Positions 7,015 through 13,389 of a stretch of 20,643 nt of DNA are shown here, piece by piece; position 1 is the stretch's first letter; each line of letters opens with the position of its first letter. The notes beneath the pieces were generated by a model, which saw only the letters and a program-made list of their open reading frames with translations, did no database searches and was not told the DNA's origin. Source of the stretch: Bifidobacterium breve (lineage in GTDB: Bacteria > Actinomycetota > Actinomycetes > Mycobacteriales > Mycobacteriaceae); contig CAMCWJ010000010.1 of assembly GCA_945882475.1 (NCBI GenBank), positions 1 through 20,643 of the forward strand, written 5' to 3'. The position numbers were made by a program, and so were the translations under genes.

Positions 7015-7745
7015 GCAGGGTCGCCGCAGGGGCGGCGATCCGAGCGCTTCGGGAATCCCGGGGGTGGTCGCTGGCGGAGCTTTCAGCAGTCACATCGGTG
7101 AGCACGATGGGCTTGAGCTACCTGGAGCGCGGCACCCGAAAACCACAGAAAGCAACTGTTCAGAAGGTCGAGAATGGTTTGGGACTGCCGCCGGGCAGCT
7201 ACGCGCGACTGTTGGCCTCGGCCGATCCGGCGGCTGAGTTGCACGACATTCTGTCGGCCACCGCGGGTGCCGAGCAGGGCGGCACCGGCGTCGTCGTCAA
7301 CCGGCACAGTGATGCCGAAGTCCTGCCGGCCCATGCCGAAGCGCACTTCGGAACGCTCAACGCCCTCGTAAGTCGCATACCAGCGGAGACGTCAAACGAA
7401 TACGAGACATATATTCTTTCCGTGATCGCACACTGTGTGACGGCCGAACTGCTCACCGCCAACTCATGGCGCTCGGCCGTCAATGCCGGGGCCCAGTCAA
7501 CCGATCGCCTGATGGCGAGCCTGAAGGATCTGGAGAACATCCGAGCCGCACTGCTTGCCCGACTGCCGGGCAGCATCGCCGCCCGTTTCGACCGGGCCTG
7601 CGTCTCCTCCGGCATGCCCGAGGCGGTGATAGGCGCACTGCTCGGAATGGGCGGCGAGGAGATCTGGGAGATTCGCAACCGCGGTGTGGTTCCGCCGGGC
7701 GCGCTGGCCCGGGTGCGTGCCTTCATCGAGGCGGACCGGCGATGA
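7011..7745 (+). CDS. XRE-family helix-turn-helix regulator (Rv0023-like)
   Basis: The 244-residue protein has an N-terminal XRE/HTH_3 domain at about residues 6-62: the pattern AIRALRESRGWSLAEL, then SVSTMGLSYLERGTRKP, then a third helix and LGLPPGSY. Residues 75-244 form a helical domain with no motif I know, probably for oligomerisation or ligand sensing. It lies divergent from whiB5, as Rv0023 does in M. tuberculosis, and its stop overlaps the start of the NlpC/P60 gene by four bases (ATGA), so the two are co-translated. I chose the ATG at 7011, preceded by GGAAG, rather than an upstream frame start at 6738 inside whiB5. It is a good candidate for local autoregulation and for control of the downstream genes. 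Confidence 0.88.
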   Translation: MSRVAAGAAIRALRESRGWSLAELSAVTSVSTMGLSYLERGTRKPQKATVQKVENGLGLPPGSYARLLASADPAAELHDILSATAGAEQGGTGVVVNRHSDAEVLPAHAEAHFGTLNALVSRIPAETSNEYETYILSVIAHCVTAELLTANSWRSAVNAGAQSTDRLMASLKDLENIRAALLARLPGSIAARFDRACVSSGMPEAVIGALLGMGGEEIWEIRNRGVVPPGALARVRAFIEADRR

Positions 7746-8533
7746 CCGAAATCGACCTGCTGTCCCGCGCGCACGCACTGTTCGAGGGTCAGGCGGTGCG
7801 AAGCGCACCCGATGTCCTCGGCCCTGACACCGACCGGTTGCCGGGGGCGACCACCGGGGCGATGCCGCGCGCCTACCGCGACTCGCTGGCCGGGTACCGC
7901 GCTGCGCTCGCCGGAGCACTGCGCGTCGACGCTGAACTGGCTCGAATCCTGACCGGGGCCCACGAGGAGCGCGCCGAGGCCCACCGTGACACCGGGGCCG
8001 TGCTAGCCGCGGCCCGGGTCGACGGGGCTGGTGCGGAAAATCCCATTGCAGCCCGAGAGCTATTGCGGCGCAGACTCATTCGGCTGCGCATCCAACGCCG
8101 ACACGTCCTCAGGGCGCGCCGCCGGGCTCGCCGCCGCAGGGCGGCCCTGTTGGCGTTGCGATACGGCCCGGCCGGTGCTGCGCGGTCGGGCCGGACACCG
8201 CACGCCGAGACCGCAGTGCGAGCGGCGCTAAGCAAACTGGGTCGCCCCTATGTCTGGGGTGCCGCCGGACCTGAACGCTTCGATTGCTCCGGGTTGGTCA
8301 AGTGGGCCTACGGCCAGGCCGGGACCGACCTTCCCCGCACCACCTATGACCAGATCAATCTGGGCGTACCGGTCGCCAGAGGCCAGATCAGACCCGGCGA
8401 TCTGGTGTTTCCGCACATCGGGCACGTCCAGATGGCGATCGGCAACGGCCTTGTCGTCGAGGCCCCGTACGCCGGCGCGACGGTGCAGATCAGCCCACTG
8501 GGTCCGGCCATCGCCATCCGGCGCCCACTCTGA
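7742..8533 (+). CDS. NlpC/P60 peptidoglycan peptidase with N-terminal helical Arg-rich module (Rv0024-like)
   Basis: The 263-residue protein has two parts. Residues 1-141 are helical, ending in a stretch (105-134) that is about half arginine. Residues 155-263 form an NlpC/P60 cysteine peptidase: FDCSGL with C182, GHVQMAIG with H228, and E240 twelve residues later, the same His-to-Glu distance as the RipA triad as I recall it. Such enzymes cut D-Glu to meso-DAP bonds in peptidoglycan stems. No Sec signal peptide or lipobox is seen, so export would need another route, such as a type VII system, or the protein may stay cytoplasmic. The ATG overlaps the regulator stop (ATGA). The N-terminal module ends in a pattern resembling the two downstream DUF4226-like proteins. 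Order and type match Rv0024. Confidence 0.88.
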   Translation: MTEIDLLSRAHALFEGQAVRSAPDVLGPDTDRLPGATTGAMPRAYRDSLAGYRAALAGALRVDAELARILTGAHEERAEAHRDTGAVLAAARVDGAGAENPIAARELLRRRLIRLRIQRRHVLRARRRARRRRAALLALRYGPAGAARSGRTPHAETAVRAALSKLGRPYVWGAAGPERFDCSGLVKWAYGQAGTDLPRTTYDQINLGVPVARGQIRPGDLVFPHIGHVQMAIGNGLVVEAPYAGATVQISPLGPAIAIRRPL

Positions 8534-8540
8534 GCGCGCC

Positions 8541-8575
8541 GGTGAATTGTGGGGCGGTCGGGCCGTGGCTACGTT
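8541..8575 (+). promoter_or_regulatory. GGTGAATTGT-box promoter (copy 1), leaderless
   Basis: GGTGAATTGT (8541-8550) begins 41 bases before the ATG at 8582. The TTGTGG in and after it (8547-8552) is a plausible -35, separated by 17 bp from the -10 TACGTT (8570-8575), which ends six bases before the ATG. The same ten bases, with almost identical spacing, precede two other genes at this locus. Confidence 0.7.
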
Positions 8576-8581
8576 CTGGTC

Positions 8582-8926
8582 ATGACCGGGGACTCCCGCG
8601 ACGCTCTCGTCTCAGCCGGGGAAGCTTTGACCGCGCAGACGCGGTCGGTAGCGGCTGCGGACCGCATTCTGGCCGATACGGTCCGCGGTGCCTACGTCGT
8701 CGCCAGCGAGTCGCTGCGCCGCATCACCGTCCTGCAGTCCGAGATCGACGCCGCCGTCGCGCTTCCGGTACGGGGCTACGCCGGCGCCGGGGAATTGCAT
8801 CGGTTCCTACTGGATAAGAATCGTCAACTGACCGTAATTCTCAGCGAAGCAAACTCCTCAGCAGCTGCTAAAACCGTTGTGCTGCAACAGCTCAGCGACA
8901 GCTATCTGCCTGCCGCCCAACGCTGA
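8582..8926 (+). CDS. DUF4226-like small helical protein (Rv0025-like)
   Basis: The 114-residue, mostly helical protein has no signal peptide, membrane segment or cysteine. Residues 71-108 (from ELHRFLLDK to QQLSDSY) match the corresponding part of the next gene's product with no gap, including R74, L76, D78, K79, K97, L104 and Y108, so the two are paralogues of what I take to be the DUF4226 family. It corresponds in place and approximate size to Rv0025. The family is found near ESX-associated genes; its molecular role is unknown. The ATG at 8582 is supported by the leaderless promoter just upstream and by the absence of an RBS. Codons 85-95 have some lower-GC choices, but nothing suggests transfer. 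Confidence 0.82.
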   Translation: MTGDSRDALVSAGEALTAQTRSVAAADRILADTVRGAYVVASESLRRITVLQSEIDAAVALPVRGYAGAGELHRFLLDKNRQLTVILSEANSSAAAKTVVLQQLSDSYLPAAQR

Positions 8927-8940
8927 ACACAGCCCCGCAG

Positions 8941-8975
8941 GGTGAATTGTCCAGCCGCCTGGAGCTGGATACAGT
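8941..8975 (+). promoter_or_regulatory. GGTGAATTGT-box promoter (copy 2), leaderless
   Basis: GGTGAATTGT (8941-8950) begins 42 bases before the ATG at 8983. TTGTCC (8947-8952) is a plausible -35 with a 17-bp spacer to the -10 TACAGT (8970-8975), which ends seven bases before the ATG. Apart from the shared boxes, the spacer differs from copy 1, so this is conserved signal rather than a recent duplication of the whole region. Confidence 0.7.
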
Positions 8976-8982
8976 CCCCGCC

Positions 8983-10149
8983 ATGACAGGTCAGTCCGCA
9001 CCGACCCTGGAGTCGGACCTGCGCGGAGCCGCCGCCGAGGCGATCCGGGCCGCCGAGGCGGCGTTGGTGCGGCAGAACTCGGTGACCGCGCAGGTCGACC
9101 TGCAGGTGGTCACCGCGGTACTCAACGCCCATGCGGCCAACGCCGGCGGTGCGGCTGCGCTCGAGGGTCTGCAGCGGGAGATCGAGTCGGCTGTCACAAC
9201 CCGCACCGACCTGGACACCCCGGCGGGTGCACGGGCCTTCCAGCGCTACCTGACCGACAAGCTGCAGGACATCCGCGGCGTTGTGGAGGACGTGGATCTG
9301 GACTCGACGTCGAAGGCGACCCTGGCGGCCGCGTTGGCCTCGCTGTACGTCAGTGCCGGCGCGCCACCTGAGGACGGCGGTTCGGACAGCCGGGACACAC
9401 CGATGCGCGACGACCTGGAGTCAGAGTTGCCGATTGCCGACTTCGGTCTGGATGACCCCGCGCTGTCCGCGGCGGCCGTCGACCCGGCGACCGAGGTCGT
9501 GGAGACCGCGCCCAACGGGTCCGGAGCCCCGACAGTTCCGGCGGCGGCAGCACCACCGCCGATGCTTCCATCCGCTGCTTTCCCTTCTGCGGGGATGCCG
9601 TTCGGTGGGTCGGCTCCGCTGGCTGGGCTGTCGCTTCCGACTCTGTCACCCGACCCGGAGCTCTCTGATCCGGGGCCGTCAGCGAAGGGGCCGGCTGATC
9701 CGGGCGAGGGGGATCCCACTGAGGGGGATTCCACCGAAGGGGATACCAGCGAGGGGGACACCAGCGAGATCGATCCCAGCATGGTGCGGTTGCCCGACGG
9801 CGAGACGATCACCGCACCCAATCCCGAACTTGCCGCCGTGATCAGCGCGGCGGTGGACGGGACGCCCATTCCCGATGCCTTCCTCGCCCAGGGCATCACG
9901 CTGCCCGCACCAGGTTCGCCGGTCGACATATCCGTCGAGCCGGACCGGCTCCTACCGGGGGATGTCGGGGTGTTCACGGATCGGTATGCACTGGCGCTCG
10001 GCAATGGAAAAGCGTTGGTGGACGGGCAGATCCAGCCCGTGACTGACCTGGGCGAGCCGGACTTCCTCGGCTGGCAACCGCCACCGGTACCGGGTGAGCA
10101 GACCACCGGGCCGCAACCTTCGGATGCCGCCCAGCAGCCGGCTGACTGA
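8983..10149 (+). CDS. Large DUF4226-like protein with Pro/acidic linker and NlpC-like C-terminal segment (Rv0026-like)
   Basis: The 388-residue protein has three regions. Residues 1-122 are helical and end in a segment (85-122) paralogous to the preceding gene's product. Residues 125-265 are a low-complexity linker rich in Pro, Ala, Ser, Asp and Glu, with five 5-residue acidic repeats (242-266). Residues 268-365 are a compact domain with LPGDVGVF (324-331) and ALALGNGKALVDG (336-348). The last part resembles the PGDLVF and HVQMAIGNGLVVE strands of the NlpC/P60 gene nearby, but the histidine position is tyrosine (Y335) and no DCSGL cysteine motif exists, so it is probably not catalytic. No signal peptide or cysteine is present. 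The start is set by a leaderless promoter. It matches Rv0026 in order. Cell-wall binding or ESX association is possible. Confidence 0.82.
   Translation: MTGQSAPTLESDLRGAAAEAIRAAEAALVRQNSVTAQVDLQVVTAVLNAHAANAGGAAALEGLQREIESAVTTRTDLDTPAGARAFQRYLTDKLQDIRGVVEDVDLDSTSKATLAAALASLYVSAGAPPEDGGSDSRDTPMRDDLESELPIADFGLDDPALSAAAVDPATEVVETAPNGSGAPTVPAAAAPPPMLPSAAFPSAGMPFGGSAPLAGLSLPTLSPDPELSDPGPSAKGPADPGEGDPTEGDSTEGDTSEGDTSEIDPSMVRLPDGETITAPNPELAAVISAAVDGTPIPDAFLAQGITLPAPGSPVDISVEPDRLLPGDVGVFTDRYALALGNGKALVDGQIQPVTDLGEPDFLGWQPPPVPGEQTTGPQPSDAAQQPAD
9706..9780 (+). repeat. Five 15-bp in-frame tandem repeats (acidic pentapeptide)
   Basis: Five consecutive 15-bp units beginning GAGGGGGATCCCACT (9706-9720) run to 9780, with the last most divergent (GAGATCGATCCCAGC). 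They encode EGDPT, EGDST, EGDTS, EGDTS and EIDPS. Unit length is a multiple of three, so copy number could vary without breaking the frame. Confidence 0.85.
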
Positions 10150-10198
10150 CAACCACCGGATGCCTTCCGGGCAGCCGGTCCAACCACAGGAGTGCGCA

Positions 10199-10516
10199 AT
10201 GGCAGAGCACGTCAATGTGATTCCCGCGCAGTTGCGAGAGGCGGCCCGTGAGCACCGGCAGCGGGCCGAACAACTCAGCGCGGCGACCGTGAGCCACCCA
10301 GAGATCATGGCCTCGCTGCAGTCGTTGGGCCCTATCTTCGCCGAATTGCGTGACGCCGGAGGCGAACTGCTTGAGCAGCGCAGAGCATGCTACGAACAGC
10401 AGGCCGCCGCGCATGTCGATCTCGCCGACAAACTGAGCTACGCCGCAGATGAATGGGAGCAGCACGATACGACATCGGCGGACCGGTTGCGGGCGGTCGC
10501 CGAGGAGGGCCCGTGA
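10199..10516 (+). CDS. EspC-like ESX-associated small helical protein (Rv0027-like)
   Basis: The 105-residue protein, the same length as I recall for Rv0027, is two long helices. It begins with NVIPAQLREAAREH, resembling the EspC start (pattern V-P-x-L-x-x-x-A-x-x-H), and ends with VDLADKLSYAADEWEQ. That segment has Y81-x3-E85, the YxxxD/E export motif of type VII substrates, next to W86. Proteins of this kind are co-secreted or act with ESX systems of the mycobacterial inner membrane. One cysteine (C64) lies between the helices. The RBS AGGAG (10188-10192) stands six bases before the ATG, unlike the two leaderless genes before it, so this gene is probably read from their transcript. It overlaps the next gene by four bases (GTGA). 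Confidence 0.83.
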   Translation: MAEHVNVIPAQLREAAREHRQRAEQLSAATVSHPEIMASLQSLGPIFAELRDAGGELLEQRRACYEQQAAAHVDLADKLSYAADEWEQHDTTSADRLRAVAEEGP

Positions 10517-10818
10517 CCACATTCGATCCGGCGTTTGACGCCGTGCATCCCAGCGGGCAGTTGATCTTCCGGTCCTGCCGGGGCGGCTATCTGCACAGCG
10601 TGCAACTTGGTGAATCGGCGATGGACACCGACGCCGGCACCCTGGCCCGAGCCATCCTGTTGGCCGCGCGGGTGTCCCACCTCAAGGCGGCCATGCAGGT
10701 TCGCCAGGAGATCATCGAGGGCGGTTTCACCCCGTCCGACCAGATTGCCGGGCCCGGCGACCTCGACACTGCTGCCGCGGCGCTGCTCGGCCACCGGTTG
10801 CGGCCCGGAGCCGCCTGA
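10513..10818 (+). CDS. EspD-like protein (DUF2694 type, Rv0028-like)
   Basis: The 101-residue protein, the same length as I recall for Rv0028, has an N-terminal beta region with a GGYLHSVQL strand (28-36), then helices with TLARAILLAARVSHLKAAM (43-61) and a C-terminal helix. The strand-then-helix order (G-x-x-x-H-V-x-L followed by LA-x-x-I-x-x-A) resembles EspD of the espACD operon, where EspD stabilises EspA and EspC. The GTG start overlaps the EspC-like gene's stop (GTGA). Gene order EspC-like then EspD-like copies that of espC-espD, which supports a partner or chaperone role here. The match is from memory of patterns and is moderate; the pairing adds weight. Confidence 0.78.
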   Translation: MTTFDPAFDAVHPSGQLIFRSCRGGYLHSVQLGESAMDTDAGTLARAILLAARVSHLKAAMQVRQEIIEGGFTPSDQIAGPGDLDTAAAALLGHRLRPGAA

Positions 10819-10821
10819 GCT

Positions 10822-10959
10822 TTACGGCGCCGAATCCCCGGCTGCCGGCGGCGCGATGTCCTGCGGCGGCTCAATCGGATTCTGGCCGAACAGTTCCCGC
10901 GCTCGTATCAGCAGTCCGCGCACCTCGTCGAGTTGTTGCTGCAGCAGCGACTCAGCCAT
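10822..10959 (-). CDS. 45-residue helical protein, unknown function, leaderless
   Basis: The ORF (ATG 10959-10957, stop TAA 10824-10822) encodes 45 residues: an amphipathic helix MAESLLQQQLDEVRGLL continuing to RARELFG, then a proline-rich tail ending AAGDSAP. It is below the usual length cut-off. Support comes from its promoter: the GGTGAATTGT box starts 42 bases before the ATG and TACGTG lies six bases before it, matching two other genes of this locus. Codon third positions are mainly G or C, as in the neighbours. It sits three bases beyond the end of the convergent EspD-like gene and 37 bases after the serine hydrolase stop on its own strand. I know no family for it. The helix-plus-tail form could bind one of the locus proteins; this is a guess. 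Confidence 0.65.
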   Translation of the reverse strand: MAESLLQQQLDEVRGLLIRARELFGQNPIEPPQDIAPPAAGDSAP

Positions 10960-10965
10960 ACCGGC

Positions 10966-11001
10966 CACGTAACCAGACCCTGGCCCGGGAGACAATTCAC
11001 C
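10966..11001 (-). promoter_or_regulatory. GGTGAATTGT-box promoter (copy 3, minus strand), leaderless
   Basis: On the minus strand GGTGAATTGT (11001-10992) is followed after 20 bp by TACGTG (10971-10966), which ends six bases before the ATG at 10959. TTGTCT is the matching -35 with an 18-bp spacer. The box overlaps the stop codon of the serine hydrolase gene (10999-10997), so the small gene has its own promoter inside the end of its neighbour. Confidence 0.6.
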
Positions 11002-12235
11002 CGTGTGGAATCTCGGCGTTGATCCGGTCCAGCAGCGCGGAATACCGTCCCGCCTCCGGATGGCCGCCGGGTTTACCGCTGCTGACCAGACCCACTGCCA
11101 GCTTGCGCGCCGGGTCGGCCCAGATAGCGATGTTCGTCAGTCCGGTATGGCCGAAGGCCGCCTGTGCATCCCTGCCGAATGGCCCGAACCGCTTGGAGCC
11201 CAACATGTATCCGGTTCCCCAGCGCATCGGAGCCAGACCGGTGGCAACATCTGGCCGAAGCCGTCGGCACGGGGCAACCGCCGCCTGCAGGGTCTCGGGC
11301 GCTAGCACTCGTACACCGTCAAGCTCACCGCCGCGGCGCAGGATCTCGGCGAAGCGGGACAACTCGTCGGCGGTGGACACCGTGCTCGACGAGGGCACCA
11401 CGCTGGTCAGGAAGAGGGGAGTGTTGGAAAACGGGATGATCTGGGTCATCGAGCCGCCCAGGGCGATCTTCAGTCCGGCCGCGACCGGGGCCGGGAGCGG
11501 TTTCCCGGTCACGTGACTCGGTGCCACCAGCGCCACATCTGCTGGTGCCACACCGTAATTCGTCCACCGGAACCCCAGCGGGTCGAGGATCTCGGTGGCC
11601 AAAATCTCCCGGATGCTGCGGCCCGTCGCCGCCGAGACGATCTCGCGAATCAGCGGCCCCCAGGTCAGGCCGTGGTAGATGTGCATCAGGCCCGGCCGGT
11701 GGATGGGCTTGAGCCGGCCCAACTGCTCACGGGCGTAGTCGCTGTCGTTCATCCGCCGAAGATCCGGCCGCGGCCCGGTGGCAAACGGAACCCCGGCGCT
11801 GTGGGTCATGACATGGCGGATCGTCGTGCGGTGCTTGCCGTGGCTGGTGTAGCCGGGCAGATAGTCGCAGACGCGGTCGTCGAGGGAGAATTCACCGCGC
11901 TCAACGAGCATGTGCACCACTGTCGCGGTGATGGCCTTGGCAGCTGAGTACACGCAGAACGGAGTTTGCGTGGTCACCGGGATGCGCTGCGCATCAGGGG
12001 GATCCGCGGGACCGTTGCCCCACCCGTGACCGATGGCGCGGTTGAGGACCACCCGTCCGTCGTGGCGCAGACAGAGCTGGATTGCGGGCTGCATCCCGGC
12101 CCGGTACCAATACCGCGCCGCGTTCCAGATCCGCGCGATCGCGGCGGACCCCACCGTGCTGTGGTCCTCGTCGCCGATCGCGGTCACGGCATCGAAGTCG
12201 GCGGGGACGGCGATCCTGCCGTCGGCCGCGCTCAT
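10997..12235 (-). CDS. Serine hydrolase of the beta-lactamase/class C esterase fold
   Basis: The 412-residue protein has the SxxK motif S97-A-A-K100 in VYSAAK, a Tyr motif Y187-H-G where class C enzymes have YxN, and HTG (363-365) where penicillin-binding proteins have KTG. These mark the beta-lactamase-related esterase/peptidase family (PF00144) rather than a true beta-lactamase. Mycobacterial members of this type are annotated as lipases or esterases (several Lip proteins). No signal peptide is present, so it is likely cytoplasmic. The ATG at 12235 follows GGGGGTGG at about five bases. It lies 28 bases after the VOC gene on the same strand, so the two may be co-transcribed. The substrate is unknown, probably an ester or short lipid. 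Confidence 0.87.
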   Translation of the reverse strand: MSAADGRIAVPADFDAVTAIGDEDHSTVGSAAIARIWNAARYWYRAGMQPAIQLCLRHDGRVVLNRAIGHGWGNGPADPPDAQRIPVTTQTPFCVYSAAKAITATVVHMLVERGEFSLDDRVCDYLPGYTSHGKHRTTIRHVMTHSAGVPFATGPRPDLRRMNDSDYAREQLGRLKPIHRPGLMHIYHGLTWGPLIREIVSAATGRSIREILATEILDPLGFRWTNYGVAPADVALVAPSHVTGKPLPAPVAAGLKIALGGSMTQIIPFSNTPLFLTSVVPSSSTVSTADELSRFAEILRRGGELDGVRVLAPETLQAAVAPCRRLRPDVATGLAPMRWGTGYMLGSKRFGPFGRDAQAAFGHTGLTNIAIWADPARKLAVGLVSSGKPGGHPEAGRYSALLDRINAEIPHG

Positions 12236-12263
12236 GCGGCCACCCCCGTCACGCTGCCAGAGA

Positions 12264-12671
12264 TCAGAGCGGCCCGACCAGTTCGACCCAGTTGCCGTCG
12301 GGGTCGGCGACGAACATCCAGCCCATGCCGGGGACGGGGGCGAACTCGGCCAGCGGTTGGGCGATCGTGTGCCCGGCGGCCTGCGCGGCCGCGGCGACTT
12401 CGGTCAGGTTCTGCACGACCAGGGTCAGGTAGCGGATTCCGGCCTGGGCCGGACCGCCGCCGGGAGCCACCGGGGCCGCGGGGGGCTGGTCGAGGGTCAC
12501 CAACTTGAGCACGTTGCTGCCGACGGCATAACGCTTCATGGTGCCGCCGGGGAAGTCCAGGTCGCCCTGATGGGGCAGGCCGAGGAAGTTCCCGTAGAAG
12601 TCGACCATCGGCTCAAGGTCGGTGGTCACCAGCCCGACTTCAATACTGGTGGCGAGTAATTCCACGGCCAT
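12264..12671 (-). CDS. VOC-superfamily (glyoxalase/bleomycin resistance-like) protein
   Basis: The 135-residue protein has two beta-alpha-beta-beta-beta modules: EVGLVTTDLEPMVDFYGNFLG (split around 11-31) and IRYLTLVVQNLTEVA (79-93), ending in VADPDGNWVEL (121-131). The C-terminal glutamate E130 is in the usual metal-ligand place, while the N-terminal module has E11 instead of His. Family members bind a divalent metal and act on epoxides, thioesters or catechols, or simply bind drugs. The start follows AAAGGATG about seven bases upstream. On the minus strand TATCCT (12714-12709) could be a -10 for it. It probably forms a unit with the downstream serine hydrolase. The reaction cannot be predicted. 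Confidence 0.88.
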   Translation of the reverse strand: MAVELLATSIEVGLVTTDLEPMVDFYGNFLGLPHQGDLDFPGGTMKRYAVGSNVLKLVTLDQPPAAPVAPGGGPAQAGIRYLTLVVQNLTEVAAAAQAAGHTIAQPLAEFAPVPGMGWMFVADPDGNWVELVGPL

Positions 12672-12726
12672 CGTTCATCCTTTCGCGGGGGTGCTCCCTG
12701 ACCTCGGCAGGATAGCGGCTGGGCCC

Positions 12727-13389
12727 CTACGGCTTTGTGCCGACGGTGATCAGGTCCCACACCCCGCGGGTCCACAGCGGTCGGTTCACCCGGTTCTGCC
12801 GAGTGAGCGTGAATCCGGCGTCGGCGAACAGGGTGCGCATCTCGGCGGGCGAGGGATTGTGGGCCGGGTTGGCCGGGTTGGCCGACAGTCGCCGCAGCGG
12901 CGCCGGTAGCGGCGGGCTGATGGTGGCGACCGCCGCGATACCGCCCGGGGCCAGCACCCGATGGAATTCCCGCATGGCCGCGGGTTGATCGAAGAAGTGG
13001 AACGCCGTGGTGCTCACCACGGCGTCGAGTGAGCCGTCCGCAAACGGCAACTGCTCGGCCGGGGCCTTGCGCCAGCGAACCGCACTGGAGCGCGCCCGCG
13101 CCTGCTCGAGCATGCCGTCGGCCATGTCCACTCCGTACACCTCGTCCGGGTGGAGTTCGGTCTGAATCCGATCGGCCAGAACGCCGGTGCCGCAGGCGAT
13201 ATCGGCCACCTGTCCAGCCCCCTGTGCCAGCAGTATGGACAGCGCCTCATGGTTCCGAAGTGCGGACAGCACCTCGTCCTGTGCGGGCCGGTAAACCAGT
13301 CGCTGCAGGACGGCCAGATCGTAGAGGGGTGCGGCCGCACTCCAGAACCGCGTGACGGCGTCGTTGAACTGTCGTCCCGCCGCGCTCAC
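12727..13389 (-). CDS. SAM-dependent methyltransferase (class I, Methyltransf_11 type)
   Basis: The 220-residue protein carries motif I VADIACGTG (61-69), an acidic residue ending strand 2 (YGVDMA, D88), the AEQLPFADGSLDAVVS segment (111-126) with motif II features, and RVLAPGGIAAVAT (144-156) as post-motif. These show a class I methyltransferase that uses S-adenosylmethionine on a small molecule. I chose the GTG at 13389, which overlaps the STAS gene stop by four bases (GTGA). A GTG seven codons earlier (13410) is possible but gives a 25-base overlap and no RBS. Residues 171-180 contain an NPANPAHNP repeat from a 9-bp DNA repeat, a small insertion between the core strands. The substrate is unknown. 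Confidence 0.87.
   Translation of the reverse strand: MSAAGRQFNDAVTRFWSAAAPLYDLAVLQRLVYRPAQDEVLSALRNHEALSILLAQGAGQVADIACGTGVLADRIQTELHPDEVYGVDMADGMLEQARARSSAVRWRKAPAEQLPFADGSLDAVVSTTAFHFFDQPAAMREFHRVLAPGGIAAVATISPPLPAPLRRLSANPANPAHNPSPAEMRTLFADAGFTLTRQNRVNRPLWTRGVWDLITVGTKP

Noticed and set aside
10997..12235. True beta-lactamase
   Set aside because: No signal peptide, HTG in place of KTG and YHG in place of YxN; it fits an esterase-like member of the fold.
12861..12885. 9-bp tandem repeat in the methyltransferase gene
   Set aside because: Only about 2.5 units, fully inside the coding sequence, giving NPANPAHNP; a minor slippage product without further sign of function.
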